The position numbers and the translations under genes were made by a program. Below the pieces are notes generated by a model. It was not told the origin of the DNA, did not search any database, and was given only the letters and a program-made list of their open reading frames with translations. A DNA stretch of 64,000 bases from Pseudomonadota bacterium (GTDB taxonomy: Bacteria; Pseudomonadota; Gammaproteobacteria; Steroidobacterales; Steroidobacteraceae), in contig JAEZCR010000224.1 of NCBI GenBank assembly GCA_023433465.1, forward strand, positions 17,275 to 81,274, given 5' to 3'. Of this stretch, positions 18,250-25,872 are shown piece after piece (position 1 is the stretch's first letter; every line of letters begins with the position of its first letter).

Positions 18250-18942
18250 ATGCCAACGTCGAGTTCGGTTGTAGTTCGTATCGGTCGTCGCATTGCTCCG
18301 ATTCTGAGCGCGTTCACACTTTTGGCGCTGGCGGCGTGTGGAAGTGAAGGCGGCGGCGGCGCCGATGACGGCCCTGAAATCCCCAGCCCCATTACCGACG
18401 GGGGCGCTGCCTCCCCCACGATCTCCGGGACCCCGGCCACGTCCGTGACCGTCGGGCAGGCGTATTCATTCACTCCCCAGGCCAGCGATCCGAATGGCGA
18501 CCCGCTGACCTTCGAAATCGAGAACCGCCCCTCCTGGGCGACGTTCGAGGCCACCACGGGCCGGCTCTTCGGCACACCCTCCGCCGCGGGAACGTTCGCC
18601 GGGGTGAGGATCAGCGTCACGGATGGCCGGACGCGCGCCAGCCTGCCCGCCTTCACGGTGTCGGTGCGGGCGGCGTCCGCGATTGGCAATGCAACGCTGT
18701 CCTGGACGGCGCCCACGCATCGCACGGATTCCACGCCGCTCACGAATCTCGCAGGCTACAAGATCTATTACGGCAATTCGCCGACTCATTTTCCGAACAT
18801 CGTCAACGTCGGGACACCAGGCCTGACGAGCTACGTCATCGAGAACCTTTCCGAAGGGACGTGGTATTTCGCCGTGGCGGCGGTGGATTCGACGGGAGCG
18901 GAAAGCCGGCTGTCGACGCCCGCGAGCAAGACGATCAGCTGA
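18250..18942 (+). CDS. lipoprotein with putative-Ig and fibronectin III domains, riboswitch-controlled
   Basis: A 230-aa protein. The signal peptide ends in the lipobox LALAACG, followed by a Gly/Asp/Pro linker and one He_PIG-type putative Ig repeat (ISGTPATSVTVGQAYSFTP ... WATFEATTGRLFGTP). A fibronectin-III-like domain (LAGYKIYYGNS ... NLSEGTWYFAVAAVDS) closes it. It is probably an outer-membrane-anchored adhesive or matrix protein. The frame is open upstream through the riboswitch; the ATG at 18250 is chosen because it begins the signal peptide and follows a GGAG. Control by cyclic-di-GMP fits a biofilm role beside the exopolysaccharide operon. Confidence 0.85.
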   Translation: MPTSSSVVVRIGRRIAPILSAFTLLALAACGSEGGGGADDGPEIPSPITDGGAASPTISGTPATSVTVGQAYSFTPQASDPNGDPLTFEIENRPSWATFEATTGRLFGTPSAAGTFAGVRISVTDGRTRASLPAFTVSVRAASAIGNATLSWTAPTHRTDSTPLTNLAGYKIYYGNSPTHFPNIVNVGTPGLTSYVIENLSEGTWYFAVAAVDSTGAESRLSTPASKTIS

Positions 18943-18954
18943 GCTGAGGAAAGT

Positions 18955-19030
18955 TGGCGTCCCCAGGGGGATTCGAACCCCCGTTACCGCCGTGAAAGGG
19001 CGATGTCCTGGGCCTCTAGACGATGGGGAC
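18955..19030 (-). tRNA. tRNA-Glu (anticodon TTC)
   Basis: The minus strand folds as a complete 76-base tRNA starting GTCCCCATCGTC. It has anticodon loop CTTTCAC (anticodon TTC), T-arm GGGGGTTCGAATCCCCC and an encoded CCA end. It lies close to gltX, whose product charges this tRNA, and only 21 bases from tRNA-Ala. Confidence 0.96.
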
Positions 19031-19051
19031 GCCGGGAAATGTACAAAGACG

Positions 19052-19127
<76 letters not shown>

Positions 19128-19329
19128 ACGCGAGGCGCGGGAAACTACTCACCCTCAGGAAGTATGTCAAGGCGAACCCCGGCGTCCGCGTTTCGCCGGT
19201 TATGTCCTCTCGCGCGCGCGTTGACCGCGATTCCACTCCGCCATTTCCCCAGAGGAAAGCCTCCACTGTCTGCTCCCAGTAACAGATTGCTCGTCCGCTC
19301 CATGAACGATTAACTGCTCGCATCAAGCA

Positions 19330-19408
19330 AAGGCAAACCCATCGCGAGGTGGGGACGCAAAGCTTCCGGTCTCGAGTCGAGAGTCGACACGAGATAGCGG
19401 AGTTGCCG
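19330..19408 (+). promoter_or_regulatory. cyclic-di-GMP class I riboswitch (GEMM-I), second copy
   Basis: A second GEMM-I aptamer: AGGCAAAC, stem CCCATC/GGTGGG with GCGA tetraloop, GGACGCAAAGC, a P3 stem TCTCG/CGAGA, and TAGCGGAGTTGCC closing against GGCAA. The core is nearly identical to the copy about 1.15 kb upstream, while the P3 stem differs. It lies 113 bases before the ATG of a larger paralogous lipoprotein. Unlike the first copy there is room for an expression platform: a GACGTGT/ACACGTC hairpin follows the aptamer, then the inverted repeat described at 19458-19516. The 202 bases between tRNA-Ala and this aptamer hold nothing recognisable. Confidence 0.93.
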
Positions 19409-19457
19409 GCGGACGTGTCGTCACACGTCGTCCGTCGTCAGTTCCGTTGTCCGTTCA

Positions 19458-19516
19458 CTAACTACTCCCCGGCGGCATGTGTTGCCCGCGCAGCATGCTG
19501 CAAATGGAGTAGTTAG
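19458..19516 (+). promoter_or_regulatory. inverted repeat that would sequester the Shine-Dalgarno
   Basis: CTAACTACTCC (19458-19468) is the exact reverse complement of GGAGTAGTTAG (19506-19516). The second arm contains the ribosome-binding GGAG that serves the ATG at 19521. The 11-bp stem encloses 37 bases that include the palindrome GCAGCATGCTGC. Pairing would hide the ribosome site, so this is a likely expression platform for the riboswitch 50 bases upstream. That it switches with ligand is inference. Confidence 0.75.
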
Positions 19517-19520
19517 AACC

Positions 19521-21041
19521 ATGATGAATCTCTTTTCGCGCCAAGGCCCGCGCCTGGCGCTGGCTCTCGGCGTTATGGTCGCGGTCGCAGGATGCGGGCA
19601 GGATGCCGGCGACGACGTGCCGAATCGCCCACCGACCATCGGCGGCGTGCCCAATGTCCAGGTCGATGCCGGAGCCGCGTATTCCTTCACGCCGCGCGCC
19701 GAGGATCCGGATGGCGATTCGCTCACCTTCCGCGCCGAGAACCTGCCGTCCTGGGCGACGCTGAACGCCACCACCGGCGCGATCACCGGCACGCCGGGTG
19801 ATGCCGACGTCGGCACGTCGGGCATGATCACGATCGAGGTCACCGACAACGAGTCCGCGGCGCAGCTCGAGCCCTTCCAGATCGAAGTCCGCCCGCGCAC
19901 CTCGGGGACTACGCCTCCTCCGTCGCCGCCCAACGTGAATCGTGCGCCGACGATTTCCGGCACGCCGTCGACCAGCGTCGTCGCGGGAGCGGCGTACAGC
20001 TTCCAACCCGCCGCGGTCGACCCCGACGGCGACAACCTGACGTACAGCATCGAGAGCCTGCCCGCCTGGGCGTCGTTCAGCACGTCCACCGGCCGGCTGA
20101 CCGGCACTCCCGCGGCGGGCAACGTCGGTTCCTATGCCGGCATCGTGATCCGCGTGTCGGATGGTTCGCTGACCGCGGCGCTGCCGGCGTTCACGCTCCA
20201 GGTCACTTCCGCGCCGATCGCGAATCGTCCCCCCGTCATCTCCGGCACTCCGCCGGCGAGCGTGGTGGCCGGATCGGCCTATTCGTTCGCGCCGACGGCG
20301 TCTGATCCGGACGGCAACACGTTGACGTTCTCGATCCAGAACCGTCCCACCTGGGCCTCGTTCGATACGGCCACGGGACGACTCACGGGCACCCCCACCA
20401 CCTCGCAGCTCGGCACGTTCTCGAACATCGCGATCAGCGTCTCTGATGGCACGACGGCCGCCGCGCTGGCGCCGTTCTCGATCACCGTGACGCAGGCCGC
20501 CAATCGTCCCCCGGTCATCAGCGGCACGCCGCCCACGACCGTGACGGCCGGACAGGCATACACGTTCACGCCCACCGCGTCGGACCCGGACGGAAACACG
20601 CTCACCTTCAGCATCGCGAACGCGCCCGCATGGGCGACGTTCGATGCGGCCACCGGCCGATTGTCGGGAACGCCGACGGCCGCGAACGTCGGTAGCACGT
20701 CGGGCGTCACGATCACCGTGAGCGACGGTCGCACGACCGCGAGCCTGGCCGCGTTCAGCATCGCCGTGGCGGCCGCGTCGTCCGGCAGCGCGACGCTGAC
20801 CTGGGTCGCGCCCACCACCAACAACGACAACTCGCCGCTCACGGATCTCTCGGGATACCGGATCGAATACGGCCGCAGCGCGACCAACCTCGACCAGTTC
20901 GCGAACGTGAACACCGCGGGCGTGACGACCTACCGCGTCGAGAACCTCTCGTCGGGAACGTGGTACTTCGCGGTGCGCGCGTTGTCCGCGTCGGGACGTC
21001 AGAGCAATGTGTCGAACATTGCCTCGCTGACGGTCAACTAG
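19521..21041 (+). CDS. lipoprotein with four putative-Ig repeats and fibronectin III domain, riboswitch-controlled
   Basis: A 506-aa lipoprotein with signal MMNLFSRQGPRLALALGVMV and lipobox VAGC. Four consecutive He_PIG-like repeats of about 90-100 residues follow, each with (P)xISGTP, AYSFxP, DPDGxxLTF, WAxFxxxTGRLxGTP and VSDG motifs. A C-terminal fibronectin-III-like domain (LSGYRIEYGRS ... NLSSGTWYFAVRALSA) ends it. It has the same architecture as the 230-aa protein upstream with the repeat amplified. It is likely surface-anchored and adhesive. The ATG at 19521 has GGAG 11 bases upstream, which also forms one arm of an inhibitory stem. Confidence 0.87.
   Translation: MMNLFSRQGPRLALALGVMVAVAGCGQDAGDDVPNRPPTIGGVPNVQVDAGAAYSFTPRAEDPDGDSLTFRAENLPSWATLNATTGAITGTPGDADVGTSGMITIEVTDNESAAQLEPFQIEVRPRTSGTTPPPSPPNVNRAPTISGTPSTSVVAGAAYSFQPAAVDPDGDNLTYSIESLPAWASFSTSTGRLTGTPAAGNVGSYAGIVIRVSDGSLTAALPAFTLQVTSAPIANRPPVISGTPPASVVAGSAYSFAPTASDPDGNTLTFSIQNRPTWASFDTATGRLTGTPTTSQLGTFSNIAISVSDGTTAAALAPFSITVTQAANRPPVISGTPPTTVTAGQAYTFTPTASDPDGNTLTFSIANAPAWATFDAATGRLSGTPTAANVGSTSGVTITVSDGRTTASLAAFSIAVAAASSGSATLTWVAPTTNNDNSPLTDLSGYRIEYGRSATNLDQFANVNTAGVTTYRVENLSSGTWYFAVRALSASGRQSNVSNIASLTVN
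19623..20771 (+). repeat. four tandem putative-Ig coding repeats
   Basis: Four in-frame units begin at about 19623, 19938, 20223 and 20502, each opening with AATCGnnC encoding Asn-Arg-(Pro/Ala)-Pro. Units 3 and 4 are most alike (ISGTPP, TASDPDGNTLTFSI), suggesting the latest duplication. Such an array can expand or contract by recombination. Confidence 0.85.
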
Positions 21042-22442
21042 TCAGGCAGACAGCGCCTCGTCCAGCCGCGCCAGCGTGCGCGGCTGGCCGAGCAGCGCCA
21101 GCGTCTGATCGATGGGCGGCGATACCGTGCCGCCCGTCACCGCCACCCTCAGCGGCTGGGCGATCTTGCCGAGCCCGAGACCCTTCTCCGCCGCGAGGCT
21201 TTCGAGCGCGCCGTGCACCGGCTGCGCGCCCCACTCCTGGAGCGCGCCGAGACGCGCGCGCAGCTCGCGCAGCAGCTCCTTCGCATCGGCCGTCAGGTGC
21301 TTCTCGGCCGCCTTCGCATCGCGCGTGACGCGGTCGCCGAAGAAGAAGCGGCTGTTCTCCGCCATCTCCTTGAGCGTCTTCGCGCGTTCGCGCTGCGCGA
21401 GCACGATGCCTTCGAGCAGCTCGTCGTCCTGCGAATAGATGCCGAGGCGCGCGAGATGCCAGCGCAGGTGCGGCACGATGTCCTTCGGCTGCGCGCGCAC
21501 CATGTGCTGCTGGTTGAGCCACAGCATCTTGTCCGGATTCAGCGCGGAGGCCGACTTGTTGATGTCGCGCACGTCGAAGGCCGCGATCATCTCGTCTCGC
21601 GTGAAGTATTCCTGGTCGCCATGCGACCAGCCGAGGCGCACGAGATAGTTGAGCAGCGCCTCGGGTAGATAGCCCTGGTCCTGGTATTCGAGCACGCTCA
21701 CCGCGCCGTGGCGCTTGGAGAGCTTCGCGCCGTCGGGACCCAGGATCATCGGCACGTGCGCGTAGACCGGCGGCGTCTTGCCGAGCGCGAGCAGCATGTT
21801 CATCTGCCGCGGCGTGTTGTTGAGGTGATCGTCGCCGCGGATCACGTGCGTCACGCCCATGTCGGCGTCGTCGACGACCACGCAGAAGTTGTAAGTGGGC
21901 GTGCCGTCCGAGCGCGCGATGATGAGGTCGTCGAGCTCCTTGTTCTGGAACACGACGGGACCGTGCACGACGTCTTCGACGACCGTCGCGCCCTCTTCCG
22001 GGTTCTTGAAGCGCACGACCGGCTGCCGGCCACTCGCGGGACCCGGCCCCTTGCCATGACGGCAGCGGCCGTCGTAACGCGGCTTTTCCTTGTGCGCCTG
22101 CTGCTCCGCGCGCATCGCGTCCAGCTCTTCCTTGCTGCAATAGCAGTGATAAGCCGCGCCCGCCTCGAGCATCTGGCCGATCACTTCTTTATAGCGATCG
22201 AAACGCTGGGTCTGATAGAACGGCCCCTGGTCGTGGTCGAGCCCGAGCCAGGCCATGCCCTCCAGGATCACCTTCACCGCCTCGGGCGTCGAGCGTTCGA
22301 TGTCAGTGTCCTCGACGCGCAGGATGAACTGGCCCTTCATGCGCCGCGCGTACAGCCAGCTGAACAGCGCCGTGCGCACGCCGCCGATGTGCAGCAAGCC
22401 GGTGGGGGAAGGAGCGAATCGGGTGACGACGGGCGTGGACAT
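21042..22442 (-). CDS. gltX: glutamate--tRNA ligase
   Basis: The 466-aa protein is a class I aminoacyl-tRNA synthetase. It begins VVTRFAPSPTGLLHIGG (HIGH motif) and carries GPDGAKLSKRHGAVS (KMSKS motif) near residue 240, with the C-terminal anticodon-binding helical domain intact. It charges tRNA-Glu, encoded about 2 kb away. Length is typical of the discriminating bacterial GltX. Its stop abuts the stop of the convergent lipoprotein gene with no gap, so no terminator separates them. This is a reliable backbone marker. Confidence 0.98.
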   Translation of the reverse strand: MSTPVVTRFAPSPTGLLHIGGVRTALFSWLYARRMKGQFILRVEDTDIERSTPEAVKVILEGMAWLGLDHDQGPFYQTQRFDRYKEVIGQMLEAGAAYHCYCSKEELDAMRAEQQAHKEKPRYDGRCRHGKGPGPASGRQPVVRFKNPEEGATVVEDVVHGPVVFQNKELDDLIIARSDGTPTYNFCVVVDDADMGVTHVIRGDDHLNNTPRQMNMLLALGKTPPVYAHVPMILGPDGAKLSKRHGAVSVLEYQDQGYLPEALLNYLVRLGWSHGDQEYFTRDEMIAAFDVRDINKSASALNPDKMLWLNQQHMVRAQPKDIVPHLRWHLARLGIYSQDDELLEGIVLAQRERAKTLKEMAENSRFFFGDRVTRDAKAAEKHLTADAKELLRELRARLGALQEWGAQPVHGALESLAAEKGLGLGKIAQPLRVAVTGGTVSPPIDQTLALLGQPRTLARLDEALSA

Positions 22443-22609
22443 GGGTTCGGGCCGGTCTTTTTGGGGGCGCGAATCGTAGCAAGGACAGTGCCGGGTGGGG
22501 GAACCGAGGGTTGGCCCCGTACGGCGGTCCCGAGGGCGAAACCGGCATTTGATTCAGCCCCGGCCGGTCTTTAGACTCTCGCCCCTCTCGACGGGACTTC
22601 AGTCCAGGC

Positions 22610-22684
22610 GGGCGGTTAGCTCAGCGGTAGAGCACTGCTTTCACACGGCAGGGGTCACAGGTTCAAGCCCTGTACCGCCCACCA
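22610..22684 (+). tRNA. tRNA-Val (anticodon CAC), integration target
   Basis: A 75-base cloverleaf. The acceptor GGGCGGT pairs with ACCGCCC, the anticodon stem CTGCT/GGCAG encloses TTCACAC (anticodon CAC), the T-arm is ACAGGTTCAAGCCCTGT, and CCA is encoded. The 3' 48 bases are duplicated exactly at 48901-48948, marking the integration site of the downstream element. The tRNA stays intact because the element restores its 3' end. Confidence 0.97.
22637..22684 (+). repeat. attL (48-bp direct repeat, left)
   Basis: The 48 bases from the anticodon stem of tRNA-Val through CCA are identical to 48901-48948. The bases flanking each copy differ, so the ends are exact. Confidence 0.95.
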
Positions 22685-22698
22685 CTTAATCCCAGCGA

Positions 22699-22740
22699 AA
22701 ACAGCGATTTGCGCGCAAGCGCGGATCGCTGTTTGTTTTT
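22699..22740 (+). terminator. rho-independent terminator after tRNA-Val
   Basis: A perfect 10-bp inverted repeat, AAACAGCGAT (22699-22708) and ATCGCTGTTT (22725-22734), is followed by GTTTTT. It lies inside the mobile element, so the element supplies the terminator for the host tRNA. Confidence 0.75.
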
Positions 22741-22752
22741 GGGAGTGGCATT

Positions 22753-22771
22753 TGGGACAGTTGTGGGACAG
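22753..22771 (+). repeat. integrase arm-type site pair, left end
   Basis: TGGGACAG occurs at 22753 and again at 22764, start-to-start spacing 11 bases, one helical turn. The same octamer family with the same spacing is found twice near the right end (48685/48696 and 48778/48789). Location close to both att sites suggests tyrosine-recombinase arm binding. Confidence 0.65.
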
Positions 22772-22814
22772 TGAAACAGGTGTTTTTCGAACATCGTTTT
22801 CACGAGGAACACAC

Positions 22815-23813
22815 ATGGCCACATTCGAAAAACGCGGTGATTTCTGGCGCGCAAAAGTGCGTCGCAATGGCTTCCCTGCGCAATCGCGAACGTTCGACAA
22901 CAAGGCGCTCGCGGAGCGATGGGCGCGCGAGATTGAGAACGAGATGGATCGCGGGGATTTTGTTGATCGGACGGAGGCTGAGAAGAACACGCTGGCGGAG
23001 GTGTTGAAGCGGTATCAGAAGGAGATCTCGCCGACGAAGAAGGGAGCGGAATCGGAGGACTACCGGATCGACAGCATTTTGAAATCGAAACTTTGCCAGA
23101 CCAAAATGTCGGCGCTGTCGAGCGCCCACTTGGCTTCATATCGTGACGACCGCTTGAATCAGGTCTCTTCCTCCACCGTCAATCGCGAGCTCAACGTGAT
23201 CTCCCACGCGATTGAAATCGCACGGAGGGAGTGGAATATCTACATGGCCGAAAATCCCGTTCGACTCGTCCGTCGACCCAAAGCACCGAGAGCACGGGAT
23301 CGGCGATTTGTGAAAGATGAGGAAAAGCGGCTAATTACAGAGTGTCGGAAGACAGCACGAAATCCTTTCCTGCTACCGGTAGTTCAACTGGCAATTGAGA
23401 CCGGCATGCGCCAGGGAGAAATCGTCGGTATTGAGCGCAATCGGATCGACCTCAGGAAAAAGTACATTGTTCTGCCGGATACCAAGAATGGCGAACAAAG
23501 AATCGTTCCCCTGTCGCCAAAGGCAGTTCAGGTTATTAAGGCCCTCCCTGATTCGACCGACGAGAAGCTGTTTCCGGGGTTAACTACCGAGGCCGTTAAG
23601 CGCGCCTTCATTCGTGCGACAAGGCGGGCCAAGCTCGAGAATTTCCATTTTCACGATTTGCGACACGAGGCAACCAGCCGGCTGTTCGCTCTAGGACTTA
23701 ACCCGATGGAGGTGGCGGCGATCACTGGCCACAAGACTCTGCAAATGCTGAAGCGGTACACCCACCTAAACGCCACGGATCTCGCACAAAAACTCGTGAA
23801 GACGCAACGTTAA
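22815..23813 (+). CDS. int: tyrosine recombinase / phage-type integrase
   Basis: A 332-aa site-specific integrase. The N-terminal Arm-binding part (MATFEKRGDFWRAKVRRNG) is followed by a SAM-like core-binding domain (residues about 58-150). The catalytic domain has Arg in ETGMRQGEIVGI, Lys in DTKNGEQR, HDLRH, GHKT and the nucleophile Tyr315 in LKRYTHL. It drives integration into and excision from tRNA-Val, whose 3' end lies 130 bases upstream. The ATG at 22815 follows a GAGGA and begins the conserved N-terminus; a longer frame starts 63 bases earlier inside the arm repeats and is rejected. Confidence 0.96.
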   Translation: MATFEKRGDFWRAKVRRNGFPAQSRTFDNKALAERWAREIENEMDRGDFVDRTEAEKNTLAEVLKRYQKEISPTKKGAESEDYRIDSILKSKLCQTKMSALSSAHLASYRDDRLNQVSSSTVNRELNVISHAIEIARREWNIYMAENPVRLVRRPKAPRARDRRFVKDEEKRLITECRKTARNPFLLPVVQLAIETGMRQGEIVGIERNRIDLRKKYIVLPDTKNGEQRIVPLSPKAVQVIKALPDSTDEKLFPGLTTEAVKRAFIRATRRAKLENFHFHDLRHEATSRLFALGLNPMEVAAITGHKTLQMLKRYTHLNATDLAQKLVKTQR

Positions 23814-24122
23814 ATTTTCGCTGGCGGCCTCAGGGACTGACTCTGTCCTCCCGACGAAAAGCAGGTTAGCGAAGAGCAAATTCCTGCTTCACACCCCGCC
23901 TGCTTCGTTTTGGCCGAGGTCACCATTCGCCGACTGCCTCATGGGCGGCGATGAATGCCCGTCAAGCACCTAGCGCAGGCCTCAAGGTCCCGGGAGCGTG
24001 CGAGCCATGCCGCAGCAATTTAGTATGCTCCGAGCGAGAGCTACGATGCCAACGGCTCACCTTACTACTGCCCGGCAGCCTGCCGAACCAAGAACCTTGT
24101 TTGCCGCCCTCCAGGAATCTCT
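23814..24122. other. gene-free spacer after the integrase
   Basis: About 310 bases with no supported gene. It contains a weak inverted repeat AGCAGG/CCTGCT near 23860-23890 and a T-rich patch after GCTTCG that could end integrase transcription. A 70-codon frame here overlaps the next gene and shows no family features. Confidence 0.5.
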
Positions 24123-25250
24123 ATGACATCCAACGCACGTGGAATCGACACCATCAAGGCTGAGATCGAGGACGGCTACTCCGATGACAGTCTATTCAAC
24201 ATCAAGCCTTGGGGCGCTGACCTTTCTTTTCGAGAGCTCATCGACAGATACGACCAAGACGAACTAGTGAAGCCGGAACTCCAACGCAACTATGTTTGGG
24301 ACCGCCGAGAAGCATCTCGTTTCATAGATTCACTGCTGCTTGGCCTTCCAGTCCCTAGCATTTTCCTCGCGCAGACGAACGATGAAAAGCTATTAATAAT
24401 CGATGGCTATCAGCGAATCATGACCGTTCGCGACTTCGTCCGCGGAATTTTCTCGCGAGATGACAAGGCATTCGCACTCTCACGAACGGAGAAAATTAAC
24501 GCCAGATGGCGTGGGCAGCAGTTCAGCGAACTTACAGACGCTGAGCAGCGCCGGATCCGGAATACGACAATTCACGCAATCATCTTTGCGCAGCAAAAGG
24601 AACCTCAAAGCGACGACACGAGCCTTTTCCAAGTATTCGAGCGAATCAACACTTCGGGCCGCACACTGACTGCCCAGGAAATCCGCAACTGCGTCGCGCA
24701 AGGCGCATTCAACAAACTACTATTTCGATTGAATGAACTACCGACATGGCGCGCACTTTTCGGAAGTGATGAGCCTGACCCCAGGATGCGGGACATGGAG
24801 TTTATTCTGCGCTTTTTCGCGCTAAGCGCGCCGTCCTTCGATAACGCAAAGGAACGACTCTCGCTTCGCCAACACCTCGATGTGTTCATGAAGAGTCACG
24901 CAGATATCAATGCTGCAGTTTCAGAGGAGCTCGCTTCCCGATTCACTGCGATGGTTGATCGTGCTCACCGCATGTTCGGAACTTCCGCATTTCAGAACAC
25001 GCTCCATTCAAAGGCAGCGACGTCTGGACCGAAATTTAGTCCGACGATTTTCGATTCAATCGCTATAGCAATTGATAAGTCGCTAAAGCAGGAGCTCGCC
25101 GAGCCACACGATGCTCAGGAACGTAAGGCATCGCTCCTGGGTGATCCGGACTATCGCAAGGTTATCGCCCAGGAAACGATGCGGAAGAGCAGCATCACTA
25201 AGCGCATCGAGAAAGCTTGCCACTACTTTTTCGACGCAGGCCATGAATAA
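24123..25250 (+). CDS. DUF262-domain protein (ParB/GmrS-like fold)
   Basis: A 375-aa protein with the DUF262 signature: LSFRELIDRYDQDELVKPELQRNYVW, LIIDGYQRIMTV (the DGQQR-type motif, here DGYQR) and FERINTSGRTLTAQEIRN. DUF262 has a ParB/sulfiredoxin-like fold and acts as nucleotide-dependent nuclease or sensor subunit, as in type IV restriction enzymes. The C-terminal GmrD nuclease half is absent. It overlaps the downstream HEPN gene by 8 bases (ATGAATAA), so the two are a coupled pair. A defence or toxin-antitoxin role is inference from pairing and location. Confidence 0.88.
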   Translation: MTSNARGIDTIKAEIEDGYSDDSLFNIKPWGADLSFRELIDRYDQDELVKPELQRNYVWDRREASRFIDSLLLGLPVPSIFLAQTNDEKLLIIDGYQRIMTVRDFVRGIFSRDDKAFALSRTEKINARWRGQQFSELTDAEQRRIRNTTIHAIIFAQQKEPQSDDTSLFQVFERINTSGRTLTAQEIRNCVAQGAFNKLLFRLNELPTWRALFGSDEPDPRMRDMEFILRFFALSAPSFDNAKERLSLRQHLDVFMKSHADINAAVSEELASRFTAMVDRAHRMFGTSAFQNTLHSKAATSGPKFSPTIFDSIAIAIDKSLKQELAEPHDAQERKASLLGDPDYRKVIAQETMRKSSITKRIEKACHYFFDAGHE

Positions 25251-25734
25251 CACCGATGTTGATTTGCTGTTGGCACAATGCAGCTCTGAGCTAGTGCACG
25301 TCCAAGATAGCATCAACGCGCTGGGTATCACCTCCGCTGTGTCTCCATACCTAACAAAGTACGCCGTAATCCGCGCGTGCGGAAGTGTCGAAGTGGCATT
25401 CAAAGCCTTGATCGCCGACTACTGCAACAAGCGCAGCAAGAAGCAGGTTAAGCGATACATTGCCCTCAAGATAACTCGCAGCTCTGCGAATCCTTCCCAT
25501 GGAAAAATCATTGAGATGCTCGACCAGTTCGATGAAGCCTGGAAGAACTCGTTCAAGGCAAATCTTGGAGCTGACCCACTAAAGACGCAGATGCTAAGTT
25601 CTCTTCAGTCGCTTGTGGACGCAAGGAACGAATTCGCTCACGGCGGCAATCCAACTCTGAGCATTAGCGACGTGATCACGCATTTTGGCCACGCTCGTAA
25701 AGTCTTGGAACACGTCGACCACGTCGTATCTTGA
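25243..25734 (+). CDS. HEPN-domain protein (MAE_28990/MAE_18760 type), partner of DUF262
   Basis: A 163-aa all-helical protein carrying RNEFAHGG, the RX4H motif of HEPN ribonucleases, at about residue 127, and a K/R-rich central segment (NKRSKKQVKRYIALK). It resembles the MAE_28990-type HEPN family that often neighbours DUF262 genes. HEPN proteins cut RNA and cause growth arrest in defence and toxin systems. The start at 25243 overlaps the DUF262 stop. Which partner inhibits which cannot be read from the sequence. Confidence 0.8.
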   Translation: MNNTDVDLLLAQCSSELVHVQDSINALGITSAVSPYLTKYAVIRACGSVEVAFKALIADYCNKRSKKQVKRYIALKITRSSANPSHGKIIEMLDQFDEAWKNSFKANLGADPLKTQMLSSLQSLVDARNEFAHGGNPTLSISDVITHFGHARKVLEHVDHVVS

Positions 25735-25872
25735 GCCAAGGCGGATCCGGCAAATTGCGGCCCCTGTTCGGTCCTGAATAATTCCGCCGCTCCGAGTTCG
25801 CGATGGCTTAGCCAATGCGTATGAGCGGTCGGTTCGAGAATACTTTCTGAAGTTGTTGGCCGGCGACCAAGG

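Noticed and set aside
23951..24163. 70-codon open frame before the DUF262 gene
   Set aside because: It overlaps the DUF262 start in another frame, is Cys/Pro/Leu-rich without a family, and has no good ribosome site.
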